DNA of 34,206 bases from an uncultured Bacteroidales bacterium (GCA_902774995.1 CACYKR010000035.1:1-34206), one strand, 5' to 3'; positions 8,392 to 15,178 are shown, counted from the stretch's first letter. Translations and numbers: made by a program. Notes: generated by a model from the letters alone, not told the origin.

Positions 8392-9177
8392 TTATTTGAA
8401 TATCTTAGGCAAGAACCGGCAGAGGTAGTCCTGCCAGTTGTCCCAGGTATGGCCTCCGGCGGATTCGTAATAGGTGTATTCGAGATGGTTTGCATCCAGC
8501 CAACGGCGGTATTCTTCGTTGAAACTATATAAAAAATCATCCTTGCCTATACCGATCCAGTAAAGCTTGGTGGTTTTCATCTGTTCTTTCACTTCCTCCT
8601 CCCAATGGTTGTATATAGGGTTAGGGTCTAATGGGAGGATAGCTGCCGAAAAAAGACCCACATACGCAAACTGTCCGTGCAGATGGTGGGATACGTGCAT
8701 AGTGTGAAATCCTCCCATGGAGAGACCGGCTATAGCGCGTTCGGATGGTTCGTTGCTAATAGGATATTCGGCTTCCGCTTCTGCCATAAACTGTGGAAAT
8801 AGCCTCTCCCACTCGCCTGTCATAGCATTGGCTTTCTCCTCGTCCGAAGTGGGTCTGGCGGGACAGTTGTCCGGCATGATAACCACCATCTCTTTGACCT
8901 CGCCGGCTTGCAGCAGCGAGTCCATGATCTCCACCAACCTACCCTGTTTGGTCCAGTCGTCCTCATTGCCGTACATTCCATGTTGCAGATAGAGGACAGG
9001 GTATTTGGTACTTGGTACTTTACGATAGTTCTCCGGCAGATAGACACAGCAGGGCGTGCCGTTCAATGTGTCGCGTACTACTGTTCCTGCGTGCAGAGGT
9101 TCAGCACCCTTTGGGCTGCAACCGGTGAAGATTGCTGCGGTCAAAAAAGCCGCAGCGATGTAGAGAATATGTTTCAT
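8392..9177 (-). CDS. Lipoprotein esterase, alpha/beta hydrolase (esterase D/feruloyl type)
   Basis: A 261-residue putative esterase, with a lipoprotein-type signal ending at Cys20 (IFTGC) that suggests envelope anchoring. The fold signature YPVLYLQHGMYG (59-70) and nucleophile elbow GLSMGG (Ser153) are clear. An acid candidate is Asp213/214 in GKDDFLY and the catalytic His is likely His243 in GGHTWDNW. These features match the putative-esterase family that includes feruloyl and acetyl-xylan esterases, so removal of acyl groups from plant polysaccharide is a reasonable guess but not shown. A short degenerate 7-bp repeat (GTATTTG, GTACTTG, GTACTTT at 9001-9021) encodes KVPSTKYP before the conserved core. 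A promoter is not obvious. Confidence 0.85.
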   Translation of the reverse strand: MKHILYIAAAFLTAAIFTGCSPKGAEPLHAGTVVRDTLNGTPCCVYLPENYRKVPSTKYPVLYLQHGMYGNEDDWTKQGRLVEIMDSLLQAGEVKEMVVIMPDNCPARPTSDEEKANAMTGEWERLFPQFMAEAEAEYPISNEPSERAIAGLSMGGFHTMHVSHHLHGQFAYVGLFSAAILPLDPNPIYNHWEEEVKEQMKTTKLYWIGIGKDDFLYSFNEEYRRWLDANHLEYTYYESAGGHTWDNWQDYLCRFLPKIFK

Positions 9178-9448
9178 AATTTAGCAGTCATTTTCATTCG
9201 CATTTCGTTACCATTACGGACGTCACTGTAGCGTTTGAGTTCCGCCGGAAAGGTAGTTAACTATTTCTTCCAGGTATTTTGGGTTAAATCAGCGCACTCT
9301 TGCGCTTGTCTTTATGTCTTTCTCCTTTTTTCCAGCCTTGTCCGAAAGCACCGCTCGGAGATTTATTTTTACCATCATTTCTTTGAATATAAAAGAAAAG
9401 TAAAATACTTTAAATCAGCGAATTATATAGATTCTTTTCTTTTCTTTT

Positions 9449-9483
9449 TTTTAAAAACTATGGTTTTCTGCCAGTTTTTAAAA
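9449..9483 (-). other. AT-rich hairpin downstream of orphan leftward promoter
   Basis: An 11-bp perfect stem TTTTAAAAACT / AGTTTTTAAAA flanks a 13-nt loop. It lies about 110 nt downstream of the orphan promoter at 9598-9628 and could end a short transcript, although the U-run lies inside the stem rather than after it. Confidence 0.4.
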
Positions 9484-9597
9484 GAAAAACTATATAGTGT
9501 ATTTCCTGTATTTTCTTCCTCCGATAGGTTTAATTTCTCCCCGTTTTGCCATTTCCCGTACAGTTTTTTCCAAATCAGCAAATTCAACTTTCGGTTG

Positions 9598-9628
9598 CAA
9601 AGGTACTGCTTTTTTCTGACATACGCAA
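9598..9628 (-). promoter_or_regulatory. Orphan Bacteroides-type promoter
   Basis: On the minus strand TTGCGTATGTCA (TTG at 9628-9626) is followed after 20 nt by TACCTTTG (9605-9598). It is one of the best matches in the window, yet no clear gene follows; the nearest leftward gene starts 410 nt away at 9177. Either it drives that esterase gene with a long leader or it makes a short RNA. Confidence 0.75.
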
Positions 9629-9705
9629 GTATTTTAAGCGATTTGGGTAATTTTTCTTGTCTCGCTCTTCTCTCGGTTGTCTCTTGGTCATAGGTCGGTG
9701 GAAAG

Positions 9706-9761
9706 TGGACAAAATGGCACTCAATATGGACATTTTGGCACACGGGATGGACATTTTGGCA
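9706..9761 (+). promoter_or_regulatory. Three phased direct repeats upstream of sigma-54 site
   Basis: TGGACAAAATGGCAC (9706-9720), TGGACATTTTGGCAC (9727-9741) and TGGACATTTTGGCA (9748-9761) begin exactly 21 bp apart, i.e. two helical turns. They look like binding sites for an activator, placed 13-68 bp upstream of the -24 element. Confidence 0.7.
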
Positions 9762-9773
9762 GAGTTTTGCGTC

Positions 9774-9789
9774 TGGCACAGACATTGCA
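9774..9789 (+). promoter_or_regulatory. Sigma-54 (RpoN) -24/-12 promoter for hsp20
   Basis: TGGCAC (9774-9779), five bases, TTGCA (9785-9789) is an exact match to the RpoN consensus with the diagnostic GG-N10-GC spacing. The predicted start near 9800 leaves a leader of about 115 nt before the hsp20 ATG at 9917. Confidence 0.75.
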
Positions 9790-9916
9790 ATGGATAGGGT
9801 GAAAACGTTTACAACGCGAGCCGCAAAGCATACAAAACTCCTACAGCTCCGCAAACAACGCAAGATTGTTTAACTTGGGTTCTGGCAACAGACCCGCAAA
9901 TTTAGGAGATTTAATT

Positions 9917-10345
9917 ATGACACCTGCAATGTATCGTAGAAACGGATGGTTCCCGACAGTATTTGATGAGTTTCTGAACTCGGATTTAATGAACACCGCA
10001 ATTACAACCGCTCCGTCGGTTAACGTCAAAGAAACCGAGAAAGCGTATATCGTTGAACTGGCAGCGCCGGGCGTAAAGAAAGAGTACTGCCGCGTTCATG
10101 TCGATGAGGATCACAACCTGTGCGTCGCGATCGAGAACAAGTTCGAGCACAAAGAGGAAGACAAACACTCGCACTATCTGCGCCGCGAGTTCTCGTACAC
10201 CAACTATGAGCAGAAATACAGTCTGCCGGATGATGTGAACGAAGAAGAAATCAACGCCAAGGTAGAAGACGGTATTCTGACTATCGAACTGCCGAAACTC
10301 CAGAAAGTAGTCGGCAAGACGACGAAACAGATTGAGATCAAGTAG
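9917..10345 (+). CDS. Hsp20-family small heat-shock protein
   Basis: A 142-residue alpha-crystallin/Hsp20 chaperone that holds unfolding proteins for refolding by the ATP-dependent chaperones. The alpha-crystallin domain spans about residues 32-130: PSVNVKETEKAYIVELAAPGV at its start and the C-terminal signature VEDGILTIELPK, followed by a KQIEIK tail. The start is placed at the ATG at 9917 because a good Shine-Dalgarno (AGGAGA at 9904-9909) precedes it by 7 nt, which is unusual in this phylum; there is no earlier in-frame ATG. Upstream is a sigma-54-type promoter with phased repeats, unlike all other promoters in the window. A 7-bp repeat begins on the last base of its stop codon, followed by a strong terminator. 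Confidence 0.92.
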   Translation: MTPAMYRRNGWFPTVFDEFLNSDLMNTAITTAPSVNVKETEKAYIVELAAPGVKKEYCRVHVDEDHNLCVAIENKFEHKEEDKHSHYLRREFSYTNYEQKYSLPDDVNEEEINAKVEDGILTIELPKLQKVVGKTTKQIEIK

Positions 10346-10365
10346 TCGAAAGTCGAAAGACAAAA
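10345..10365. repeat. 7-bp tandem repeat (GTCGAAA) after hsp20 stop
   Basis: GTCGAAA, GTCGAAA and GACAAAA run from the last base of the hsp20 TAG stop to 10365. It is the same unit as in rsmA, sufS and the endonuclease gene, here outside coding sequence. Confidence 0.85.
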
Positions 10366-10366
10366 G

Positions 10367-10394
10367 AACGGCAACCGGAAGGCTGCCGTTTTTT
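10367..10394 (+). terminator. Rho-independent terminator of hsp20
   Basis: AACGGCA (10367-10373) and TGCCGTT (10384-10390) form a 7-bp stem with a 10-nt loop, followed by a T run. It separates hsp20 from the convergent rubrerythrin gene. Confidence 0.85.
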
Positions 10395-10398
10395 GGTG

Positions 10399-10941
10399 TT
10401 AGTAGTTCTCCAAGAGCAGTTGGAAATAACTCTGCGGATGGTTGCAAACGGGGCACTCGTCGGGTGCCTGCTTGCCGATGACGATATGGCCGCAGTTGGA
10501 GCATTGCCAGATGCAGTCGCCCTCGCGCGAGAAGACCACCTTGTCCTCGATGTTCTGCAGCAGTTTGCGATAACGCTCCTCGTGGTGTTTCTCAATAGCG
10601 CCGACCATCTCGAATTTCTCCGCTATCTCGTCAAAGCCCTCTGCGCGTGCTTCGGCTGCCATGCGTGCGTACATGTCCGTCCACTCGGCGTTCTCGCCTT
10701 CAGCCGCAGCCAGCAGGTTGGCAGCTGTGTCGCTGACCTTGCCGCCGTTCAGGTATTTGTACCATATCTCCGCGTGCTCTTTCTCGTTAGCTGCGGTCTC
10801 TTCGAAGATCTTGCTTATCTGCACGAATCCGTCTTTCTTGGCTTTGGACGCGAAGAAAGTGTACTTGTTGCGTGCCATCGACTCGCCTGCGAAAGCCTCC
10901 ATGAGGTTCTTTTCGGTTTTTGTTCCTTTCAAATCTTTCAT
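10399..10941 (-). CDS. rbr: Rubrerythrin
   Basis: Rubrerythrin is a cytoplasmic non-haem iron peroxidase that reduces hydrogen peroxide in anaerobes. The 180-residue protein has the diiron four-helix ferritin-like domain (Glu20 in AGES, EKEH at 53-56, EKHHEERY at 117-124) and a C-terminal rubredoxin domain with two Cys pairs, CSNC (147-150) and CPVC (163-166), which bind the FeS4 iron. This domain order is the classic rubrerythrin. The start is the ATG of [10 protein letters not shown]; an ATG two codons earlier is possible. A strong promoter lies at 10975-11005. Expression in response to oxygen or peroxide is likely from family knowledge, but no OxyR or PerR site is evident. Confidence 0.95.
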   Translation of the reverse strand: MKDLKGTKTEKNLMEAFAGESMARNKYTFFASKAKKDGFVQISKIFEETAANEKEHAEIWYKYLNGGKVSDTAANLLAAAEGENAEWTDMYARMAAEARAEGFDEIAEKFEMVGAIEKHHEERYRKLLQNIEDKVVFSREGDCIWQCSNCGHIVIGKQAPDECPVCNHPQSYFQLLLENY

Positions 10942-10974
10942 AATCATTTTTTTTGATGGTTAATATTTCGGCTG

Positions 10975-11005
10975 CAAAGATACAACAATATTTTGAGATA
11001 CGCAA
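10975..11005 (-). promoter_or_regulatory. Bacteroides-type promoter for rubrerythrin
   Basis: Minus strand TTGCGTATCTCA (TTG at 11005-11003), then after 20 nt TATCTTTG (10982-10975). The predicted start is about 25 nt upstream of the rubrerythrin ATG. Confidence 0.87.
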
Positions 11006-11035
11006 GTTTTTACCGAAAATAATAACCTGCTTGTG

Positions 11036-12112
11036 TTAAATTGAGTTTTTTGAATTTGTACTCGGAACAACGCTAAATCTGCTTTTCAGTCGTAAGAAAG
11101 GCATCTCAAAGTATTTATAAGACAAACCTGCAAGGACGATTGTTAAAACGGTCATTGTGATAAATATAACAATAGAAGCCACACCATTAGGCATAAACTC
11201 AGCCGGTTTGATAATACGAGTGAATATGTATAGCAATAATGGGTGGATAACATAAATACCATAGGATATTTGCCCCAAATAATTCATTACCCGATTTTCC
11301 AATAAAGGTTTACGTAATAATCCGGCCATAATTACAAATAGAGAAATAAACGCAATAAATTCATTGCGCACAGGAGATGGAATGTAATCTGCATATAAGC
11401 CTGAGGTGAAAAACAGTCCCCACGCAATAATAGCTACAATGCGATTGGAGCACAACTTGCAAAACCATTTTGTTTTGCGATAATACATGATGGCCCCGAT
11501 TGCTCCTAACATCATACAATCAAACTGCGTTACGCCTAAAATGCGGTAGGTAATCCCCTTGCCAAGAAAAACATACGCTGCTAATTTGGCAACAAACCAG
11601 CAAACAAACAGAACCGATACAAATGTCAGCACATGTTTCTTGTTATATTTTACCATCCATGGATACCAAAGATAATACTGCTCTTCTACTCCCAAACTCC
11701 AGAAGTGGAAAAGAGGGATAATTCCTAATCCCAATGCATGAGATATGTTGCCGGAAAAGAACGTGTAGAACCATGCCGCATTATCTATTTCGCCGTGAAA
11801 GAGCCATGTCGCTAATAATGCAAGTGCAAAATAGGTATAATAGAGCGGCCAAATACGCAAAATACGGCGCATATAGAATTTCGGGATACTGACATCGTCG
11901 GTTTTACCGATTTCGTTCATTAACAGAAAGGTAATTAGAAAACCACTGATGACGAAGAATGTGGTTACAGGTCCTGAGGGCCAAGGAATATGCCAATTGG
12001 GTGTCACTCCCCATTCGCCGAACGGAGCCCACATATGACCAAACAACACAGTAAGTGCTGCAACTGCGCGGATACCGTTCAAACCGGGTAAATACAACTT
12101 GTTTTGACTCAT
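11036..12112 (-). CDS. Acyltransferase 3 family membrane protein (OafA/YrhL-like)
   Basis: A 358-residue multi-pass inner-membrane acyltransferase; family members O-acetylate or otherwise acylate cell-surface polysaccharides and peptidoglycan. Seen: LPGLNGIRAVAAL with conserved His26 (LFGH), TFFVISGFLITFLL (51-64) and LGVEEQYYLWYP (140-151), the family's core motifs, with about ten hydrophobic segments. The start is set at the ATG ending at 12112 (MSQNKLYLPG); the alternative ATG ending at 12133 lies in the loop of a 10-bp-stem hairpin. The gene is more AT-rich than its neighbours. Its promoter is at 12426-12456, giving a structured leader of about 300 nt. No adjacent polysaccharide gene indicates the substrate. 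Confidence 0.88.
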   Translation of the reverse strand: MSQNKLYLPGLNGIRAVAALTVLFGHMWAPFGEWGVTPNWHIPWPSGPVTTFFVISGFLITFLLMNEIGKTDDVSIPKFYMRRILRIWPLYYTYFALALLATWLFHGEIDNAAWFYTFFSGNISHALGLGIIPLFHFWSLGVEEQYYLWYPWMVKYNKKHVLTFVSVLFVCWFVAKLAAYVFLGKGITYRILGVTQFDCMMLGAIGAIMYYRKTKWFCKLCSNRIVAIIAWGLFFTSGLYADYIPSPVRNEFIAFISLFVIMAGLLRKPLLENRVMNYLGQISYGIYVIHPLLLYIFTRIIKPAEFMPNGVASIVIFITMTVLTIVLAGLSYKYFEMPFLRLKSRFSVVPSTNSKNSI

Positions 12113-12114
12113 AG

Positions 12115-12143
12115 ATTGATAGTTTTTTTGCATAACTATCAAT
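12115..12143 (-). other. 10-bp-stem hairpin at acyltransferase start
   Basis: ATTGATAGTT (12115-12124) and AACTATCAAT (12134-12143) form a perfect 10-bp inverted repeat with a 9-nt loop. It ends 3 nt before the chosen ATG, where it could affect ribosome access. Confidence 0.7.
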
Positions 12144-12176
12144 CGTTTTGGGCACAGAAAAGGTGTGAACTCTCTA

Positions 12177-12339
12177 TTCGCGTTCACGGGAAGCCTGAGA
12201 AAATAAACCCGTCAATATGCCTAGATAAATCCACACCCGATGGATTATTATGGCATATTTGTACGGTTCACAGGTATAGTGAACGCTCTTATTCCGACTT
12301 TAAGAAATCAGTTTCTCAGGCTTTTTTCTCGAACGCGAA
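12177..12339 (-). ncRNA. Candidate structured leader of acyltransferase gene (or small mobile repeat)
   Basis: The ends pair as two successive perfect stems: TTCGCGTTC (12177-12185) with GAACGCGAA (12331-12339), and AAGCCTGAGAAA (12191-12202) with TTTCTCAGGCTT (12312-12323). Inside are two more hairpins: AATATGCC / GGCATATT (12214-12259, with inner ATCCA / TGGAT) and GTTCAC-aggtata-GTGAAC (12266-12284). The result is a multi-branch fold of about 163 nt in the untranslated leader. It could be a cis-regulatory RNA or a small inverted-repeat element; no known riboswitch class is recognised. Confidence 0.45.
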
Positions 12340-12425
12340 ATAATAGTAATGCTTTGTAAATATGTTATTACGCAACGCTTTGCGCTTGTTTTTATCCGTT
12401 TTTACGGCTTCCTAAAATTCAGCTG

Positions 12426-12456
12426 CAAAGGTACTGCTTTTTATGCAATTATGCAA
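12426..12456 (-). promoter_or_regulatory. Bacteroides-type promoter upstream of acyltransferase leader
   Basis: Minus strand TTGCATAATTGC (TTG at 12456-12454), then after 20 nt TACCTTTG (12433-12426). The transcript would start near 12419, about 300 nt before the acyltransferase ATG. Confidence 0.82.
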
Positions 12457-12564
12457 GTTTGTTGCACAAAAAATATACTTTTTTATGCAGTATGGAGTAA
12501 TTATTGTATGAAATACTTGGTCTTCTCTCGGTGATTTAGAGTGCTTTTTTATTGCAGTAGGGAT

Positions 12565-13812
12565 TTAGCTTAACATCATAATAGCTTTCTTCAGCGCTGC
12601 GATAAACGCATCCACATCGTCCTTGTCGTTGTACAGACCAAACGACACTCTCACCGTTCCCGGCACGCCCAGTTCGTCAATCAGCGGTTCGGCACAGTGG
12701 TGTCCCGTACGGACAGCCACGCCCTGCTGGTCCAGCAATGTGCCAATATCAAAAGGATGGATCAGCCATTCCGATGACTTTTGACTTTCGACTTTCGACT
12801 TTTGACTATTATACACATTAAAACTGATCACCCCTGCTTTGGGTTGACCGGCGGCATAGACATGTACGCCCTCGATGGCTGCTAACTGCTGCTCGCAGTA
12901 GTCCGTCAGTTCGCGCTCGTGCGTCTCAATGGTTTCCCAACCGATGGATTGCATGTACTCGACCGCTTTGTGCAGTGCATAAGAGCCCACGAAATTAGGG
13001 GTACCCGCTTCGAACTTATAGGGCAGGTCGTTATAGGTCGTACCCGACCAACGGACATGGTTGATCATCTCGCCTCCACCCTCATGCGGCGGCAGTTGTT
13101 CCAGCCACTCGCGCTTGCCGTACAGTACGCCGATACCCGTCGGACCGTACATCTTATGTCCCGAAAACGCCAGGAAGTCGCAATCCAATGCCTGCACATC
13201 GACCTGCCTATGCGGCACACTCTGCGCACCGTCAATGCACACCGGTATGTTGCGTTCGTGCGCGAGATGAATGATCTCCTCTATAGGATTGATGATTCCT
13301 AATACGTTGCTGACATGCGCCACGGAGACCAGTTTCGTCTTTTCGTTCAGAAGTCCCTTGAAAGCCTCTATGTCGAGCGTTTGATCCTCGCGCAAGGGAA
13401 TATGCCGCAGCACCGCTTTCTTGCGCTCACAGAGCATCTGCCACGGTACAATGTTGGAATGGTGCTCTACGGCAGATACGATAATCTCGTCGCCCTCGTG
13501 AATGAAAGCCTCACCGAAAGAGAAAGCCAAGGCATTGAGACTGTCCGTCGTGCCTTTCGTGAAGATGATCTCGTCGCTACTCTCCGCTCCGATGAACGCT
13601 GCCACAGCTTTTCGCGCCTCCTCATGTTTCATCGTTGCTACTTGGCTCAGATGATGCACGCCGCGGTGGATATTGCTGTTCCAATGGGTGTAAGCCTCCG
13701 TGATGGCATCTATCACCGCCTGCGGCTTCTGGCTCGTAGCGGCATTATCCAAGTACACCAAGGGGCGTCCGTGTACCTTCTCGTTCAATATAGGGAAATC
13801 TGTTCTGTTCAT
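12565..13812 (-). CDS. sufS: SufS-type cysteine desulfurase
   Basis: A PLP-dependent group II cysteine desulfurase (SufS/CsdA) that removes sulfur from cysteine for Fe-S cluster assembly. The 415-residue protein shows VYLDNAATSQKP (19-30), VEHHSNIVPW (115-124), the PLP lysine in FSGHKMYGP (Lys220) and the active-site cysteine in RTGHHCAEP (Cys373). Residues 335-347 contain NSQKSKVESQKSSEW, encoded by a 7-bp repeat at 12779-12806, placed between the FNVY strand and IHPFDIGTLL; it lengthens a loop before the catalytic cysteine segment. SufBCD genes are not adjacent. Its promoter is at 13871-13901. Confidence 0.95.
   Translation of the reverse strand: MNRTDFPILNEKVHGRPLVYLDNAATSQKPQAVIDAITEAYTHWNSNIHRGVHHLSQVATMKHEEARKAVAAFIGAESSDEIIFTKGTTDSLNALAFSFGEAFIHEGDEIIVSAVEHHSNIVPWQMLCERKKAVLRHIPLREDQTLDIEAFKGLLNEKTKLVSVAHVSNVLGIINPIEEIIHLAHERNIPVCIDGAQSVPHRQVDVQALDCDFLAFSGHKMYGPTGIGVLYGKREWLEQLPPHEGGGEMINHVRWSGTTYNDLPYKFEAGTPNFVGSYALHKAVEYMQSIGWETIETHERELTDYCEQQLAAIEGVHVYAAGQPKAGVISFNVYNSQKSKVESQKSSEWLIHPFDIGTLLDQQGVAVRTGHHCAEPLIDELGVPGTVRVSFGLYNDKDDVDAFIAALKKAIMMLS
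12779..12806. repeat. 7-bp tandem repeat (TTTCGAC) inside sufS
   Basis: TTTTGAC, TTTCGAC, TTTCGAC and TTTTGAC run from 12779 to 12806. On the coding strand this is GTCAAAA/GTCGAAA and reads SQKSKVESQKS. Confidence 0.92.
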
Positions 13813-13870
13813 ACAGGTTTACTTGGGTTGGGATCCTTTCAGTTGGTTAAACATGAATCCTTAACGCCTG

Positions 13871-13901
13871 CAAAGGTACAACTTTTTTTTGAGATATGCA
13901 A
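13871..13901 (-). promoter_or_regulatory. Bacteroides-type promoter for sufS
   Basis: Minus strand TTGCATATCTCA (TTG at 13901-13899), then after 20 nt TACCTTTG (13878-13871). The leader to the sufS ATG is about 55 nt. Confidence 0.87.
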
Positions 13902-14011
13902 GTTTTATGGCGATTTTCTTAAATTTGCGCCTTGTAGGAGCTTTCCCCCGAGAGAAAGAAAAAAGAAAAAGAAAAGAACCAAAAGAATAATAAAAAAGAA
14001 AGCCCAGCCCC

Positions 14012-14060
14012 ACCACCACCGTAGGTGGTAGCTACCACCTTTAAAAATAAAGGTGGTGGT
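14012..14060. repeat. Alternating CCACC/GGTGG block with 18-bp palindrome
   Basis: AGGTGGTAGCTACCACCT at 14023-14040 is a perfect palindrome. It overlaps a second perfect stem, ACCACCTTTA-aaaa-TAAAGGTGGT at 14034-14057, and an upstream CACCACCACC at 14011-14020. The modules can pair in mutually exclusive ways. Confidence 0.8.
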
Positions 14061-14197
14061 ACTGCGTATACGCGCGAGGAGATGCCGGTGGCGCGGCGTG
14101 GCATGGCGGTCGGTCTGACTATTTTTAAAGAAGATTTTTAGTTCTATGTGCCGATTTTCAGGATGTCCTTCGGACTTTGTCAGGTCGTTCCCGGGAC

Positions 14198-14248
14198 ATG
14201 GTCCCGTGATGGTCTTGCGCTTCATTCACCTTACCATCACGGGACCAT
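14198..14248. repeat. 16-bp perfect inverted repeat
   Basis: ATGGTCCCGTGATGGT (14198-14213) and its exact reverse complement (14233-14248) enclose 19 nt. A competing hairpin CGGGAC-atg-GTCCCG at 14192-14206 overlaps the left arm. Confidence 0.85.
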
Positions 14249-14399
14249 CTTCTGAGAACTACCTAACGAAAGTACAGTCAGAACATAAGCGGAGTGCCAG
14301 TAAACACTCTGATAGAAGTTGCCAATTATTAAGATTCCTCAATAACGCAACAGGCGGACATCTCTGCCCGCCAGCTGCCTTGGTACTTAGTCCCTTAAC

Positions 14400-14509
14400 T
14401 AACGTGAGTTCGACATGCTCATACTTTCCGAAGAAACCTTCGCTGAATCTGGAATTTGAACAGTCGAATCAGCTTTGTCTCTTCTAAAAATTATATAGAA
14501 CTCACGTTA
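14400..14509. repeat. 12-bp inverted repeat enclosing folded interior
   Basis: TAACGTGAGTTC (14400-14411) pairs with GAACTCACGTTA (14498-14509). The interior holds the hairpin CGAAG-aaac-CTTCG and a GCTGA / TCAGC pairing, suggesting a multi-branch RNA or cruciform. Strand unknown. Confidence 0.55.
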
Positions 14510-14523
14510 ATATATGTCCATAA

Positions 14524-14555
14524 CACAGCGCACGGCATTTGGATGTCGCGCTGTG
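14524..14555 (-). terminator. Possible terminator hairpin after PD-(D/E)XK gene
   Basis: CACAGCGC (14524-14531) pairs with GCGCTGTG (14548-14555). It lies 27 nt beyond the stop of the leftward gene, but no T run follows on that strand, so termination is uncertain. TTAATATAT words flank it on both sides. Confidence 0.45.
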
Positions 14556-14581
14556 CTTGAATTAATATATAGAAACCGAGC

Positions 14582-15172
14582 TTAGACCCAATCTCTCAAG
14601 AATAGTTCGTTGAAGATGTCGCTTTCTGTCTCCTTGTAGCCTAACGATTTGTCCACTATATCAAAAATATTATAGATGTCAAAATCGTTTTCTTTGGCTG
14701 CTTTTGCTAACTGCTTGTAATGGTCATTATTATCATAGTGACAAGTTATCAGCACATAGTGGCGATTATCTTTTGGATAGTCTTTTTTGTCTTGATAATA
14801 TTCATCGAAAATCTGCCTGTAACGCTTTAATTGGTCGTCATGCACTCCTGTGTAATACTTGTCTTCAATCAAAATAGCGTGGTGTTCTTCTCTACCATCT
14901 ATATGCAAATCTACCTCTACCCATAAATCTACATACCGCTCTTGTTTCCAAACGCGTACATCGTCAATGGTTATAATTTTCATGTCCTGCAACCTATCAA
15001 TCAACTTGCAGAGCATATATTTGCAGTAGTGATATAAAAGAGGCTTATTGTCCTTTACAAATGGATATTTTGTGCAACGCAAACTCCAAGACAAAACGTA
15101 ATCCATCATTGTTTCTGCGTGTCCGTCTTTCTCTGAATCATCGCACATTAAGAAAGGTTTGTATTCTGCCAT
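14582..15172 (-). CDS. PD-(D/E)XK nuclease superfamily protein
   Basis: A 196-residue protein with the sequence hallmarks of the PD-(D/E)XK nuclease fold: an acidic position in YVDLWVEVDLHI (Asp82 or Asp88) followed by ILIEDKYYT, giving the E-x-K pair Glu103-Lys105, and then a Gln-containing helix (DDQLKRYRQIF). Such domains occur in restriction, repair and phage-defence proteins, and in many small Bacteroidales proteins of unknown role. The start lies only 6 nt after the stop of the BspA-like gene, so the two are probably co-transcribed. Target and partner are unknown. Confidence 0.75.
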   Translation of the reverse strand: MAEYKPFLMCDDSEKDGHAETMMDYVLSWSLRCTKYPFVKDNKPLLYHYCKYMLCKLIDRLQDMKIITIDDVRVWKQERYVDLWVEVDLHIDGREEHHAILIEDKYYTGVHDDQLKRYRQIFDEYYQDKKDYPKDNRHYVLITCHYDNNDHYKQLAKAAKENDFDIYNIFDIVDKSLGYKETESDIFNELFLRDWV

Positions 15173-15178
15173 AATCTC

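Larger units (their letters stand above)
9178..9916. other. Intergenic region before hsp20
   Basis: No convincing gene is present in this 739-bp stretch. It contains a hairpin GCGCA-ctct-TGCGC (9292-9305), a leftward Bacteroides-type promoter at 9598-9628 with no matching gene, an 11-bp-stem hairpin at 9449-9483 downstream of that promoter, and a rightward sigma-54-type promoter with three upstream direct repeats (9706-9789) serving hsp20. Frames open across it are low-complexity and not conserved-looking. Confidence 0.6.
13907..14581. other. Hairpin-rich non-coding region
   Basis: No credible gene is present in these 675 bp. The region holds a purine-rich tract (13950-14011), a block of alternating CCACC and GGTGG modules with an 18-bp perfect palindrome (14012-14060), a 16-bp perfect inverted repeat with 19-nt loop (14198-14248), hairpins GAGTG / CACTC near 14290-14308 and CGAAG-aaac-CTTCG near 14429-14442, a 12-bp inverted repeat with 86-nt interior (14400-14509), and an 8-bp-stem hairpin (14524-14555). 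No TAnnTTTG promoter was found, so what is transcribed is unclear. Confidence 0.6.

Noticed and set aside
9423-9863. A 146-codon minus-strand frame in the gap before hsp20
   Set aside because: It runs through the sigma-54 repeats and the orphan promoter, is low in complexity (poly-Lys end) and shows no domain.
13905-14225. A 106-codon minus-strand frame ending in a Phe/Leu-rich segment
   Set aside because: The apparent hydrophobic stretch comes from the purine-rich DNA tract and the GGTGG block; there is no promoter or sensible start, so it is not called.
14146-14487. A 113-codon plus-strand frame in the hairpin-rich block
   Set aside because: It crosses three inverted repeats, has no motif and no promoter.
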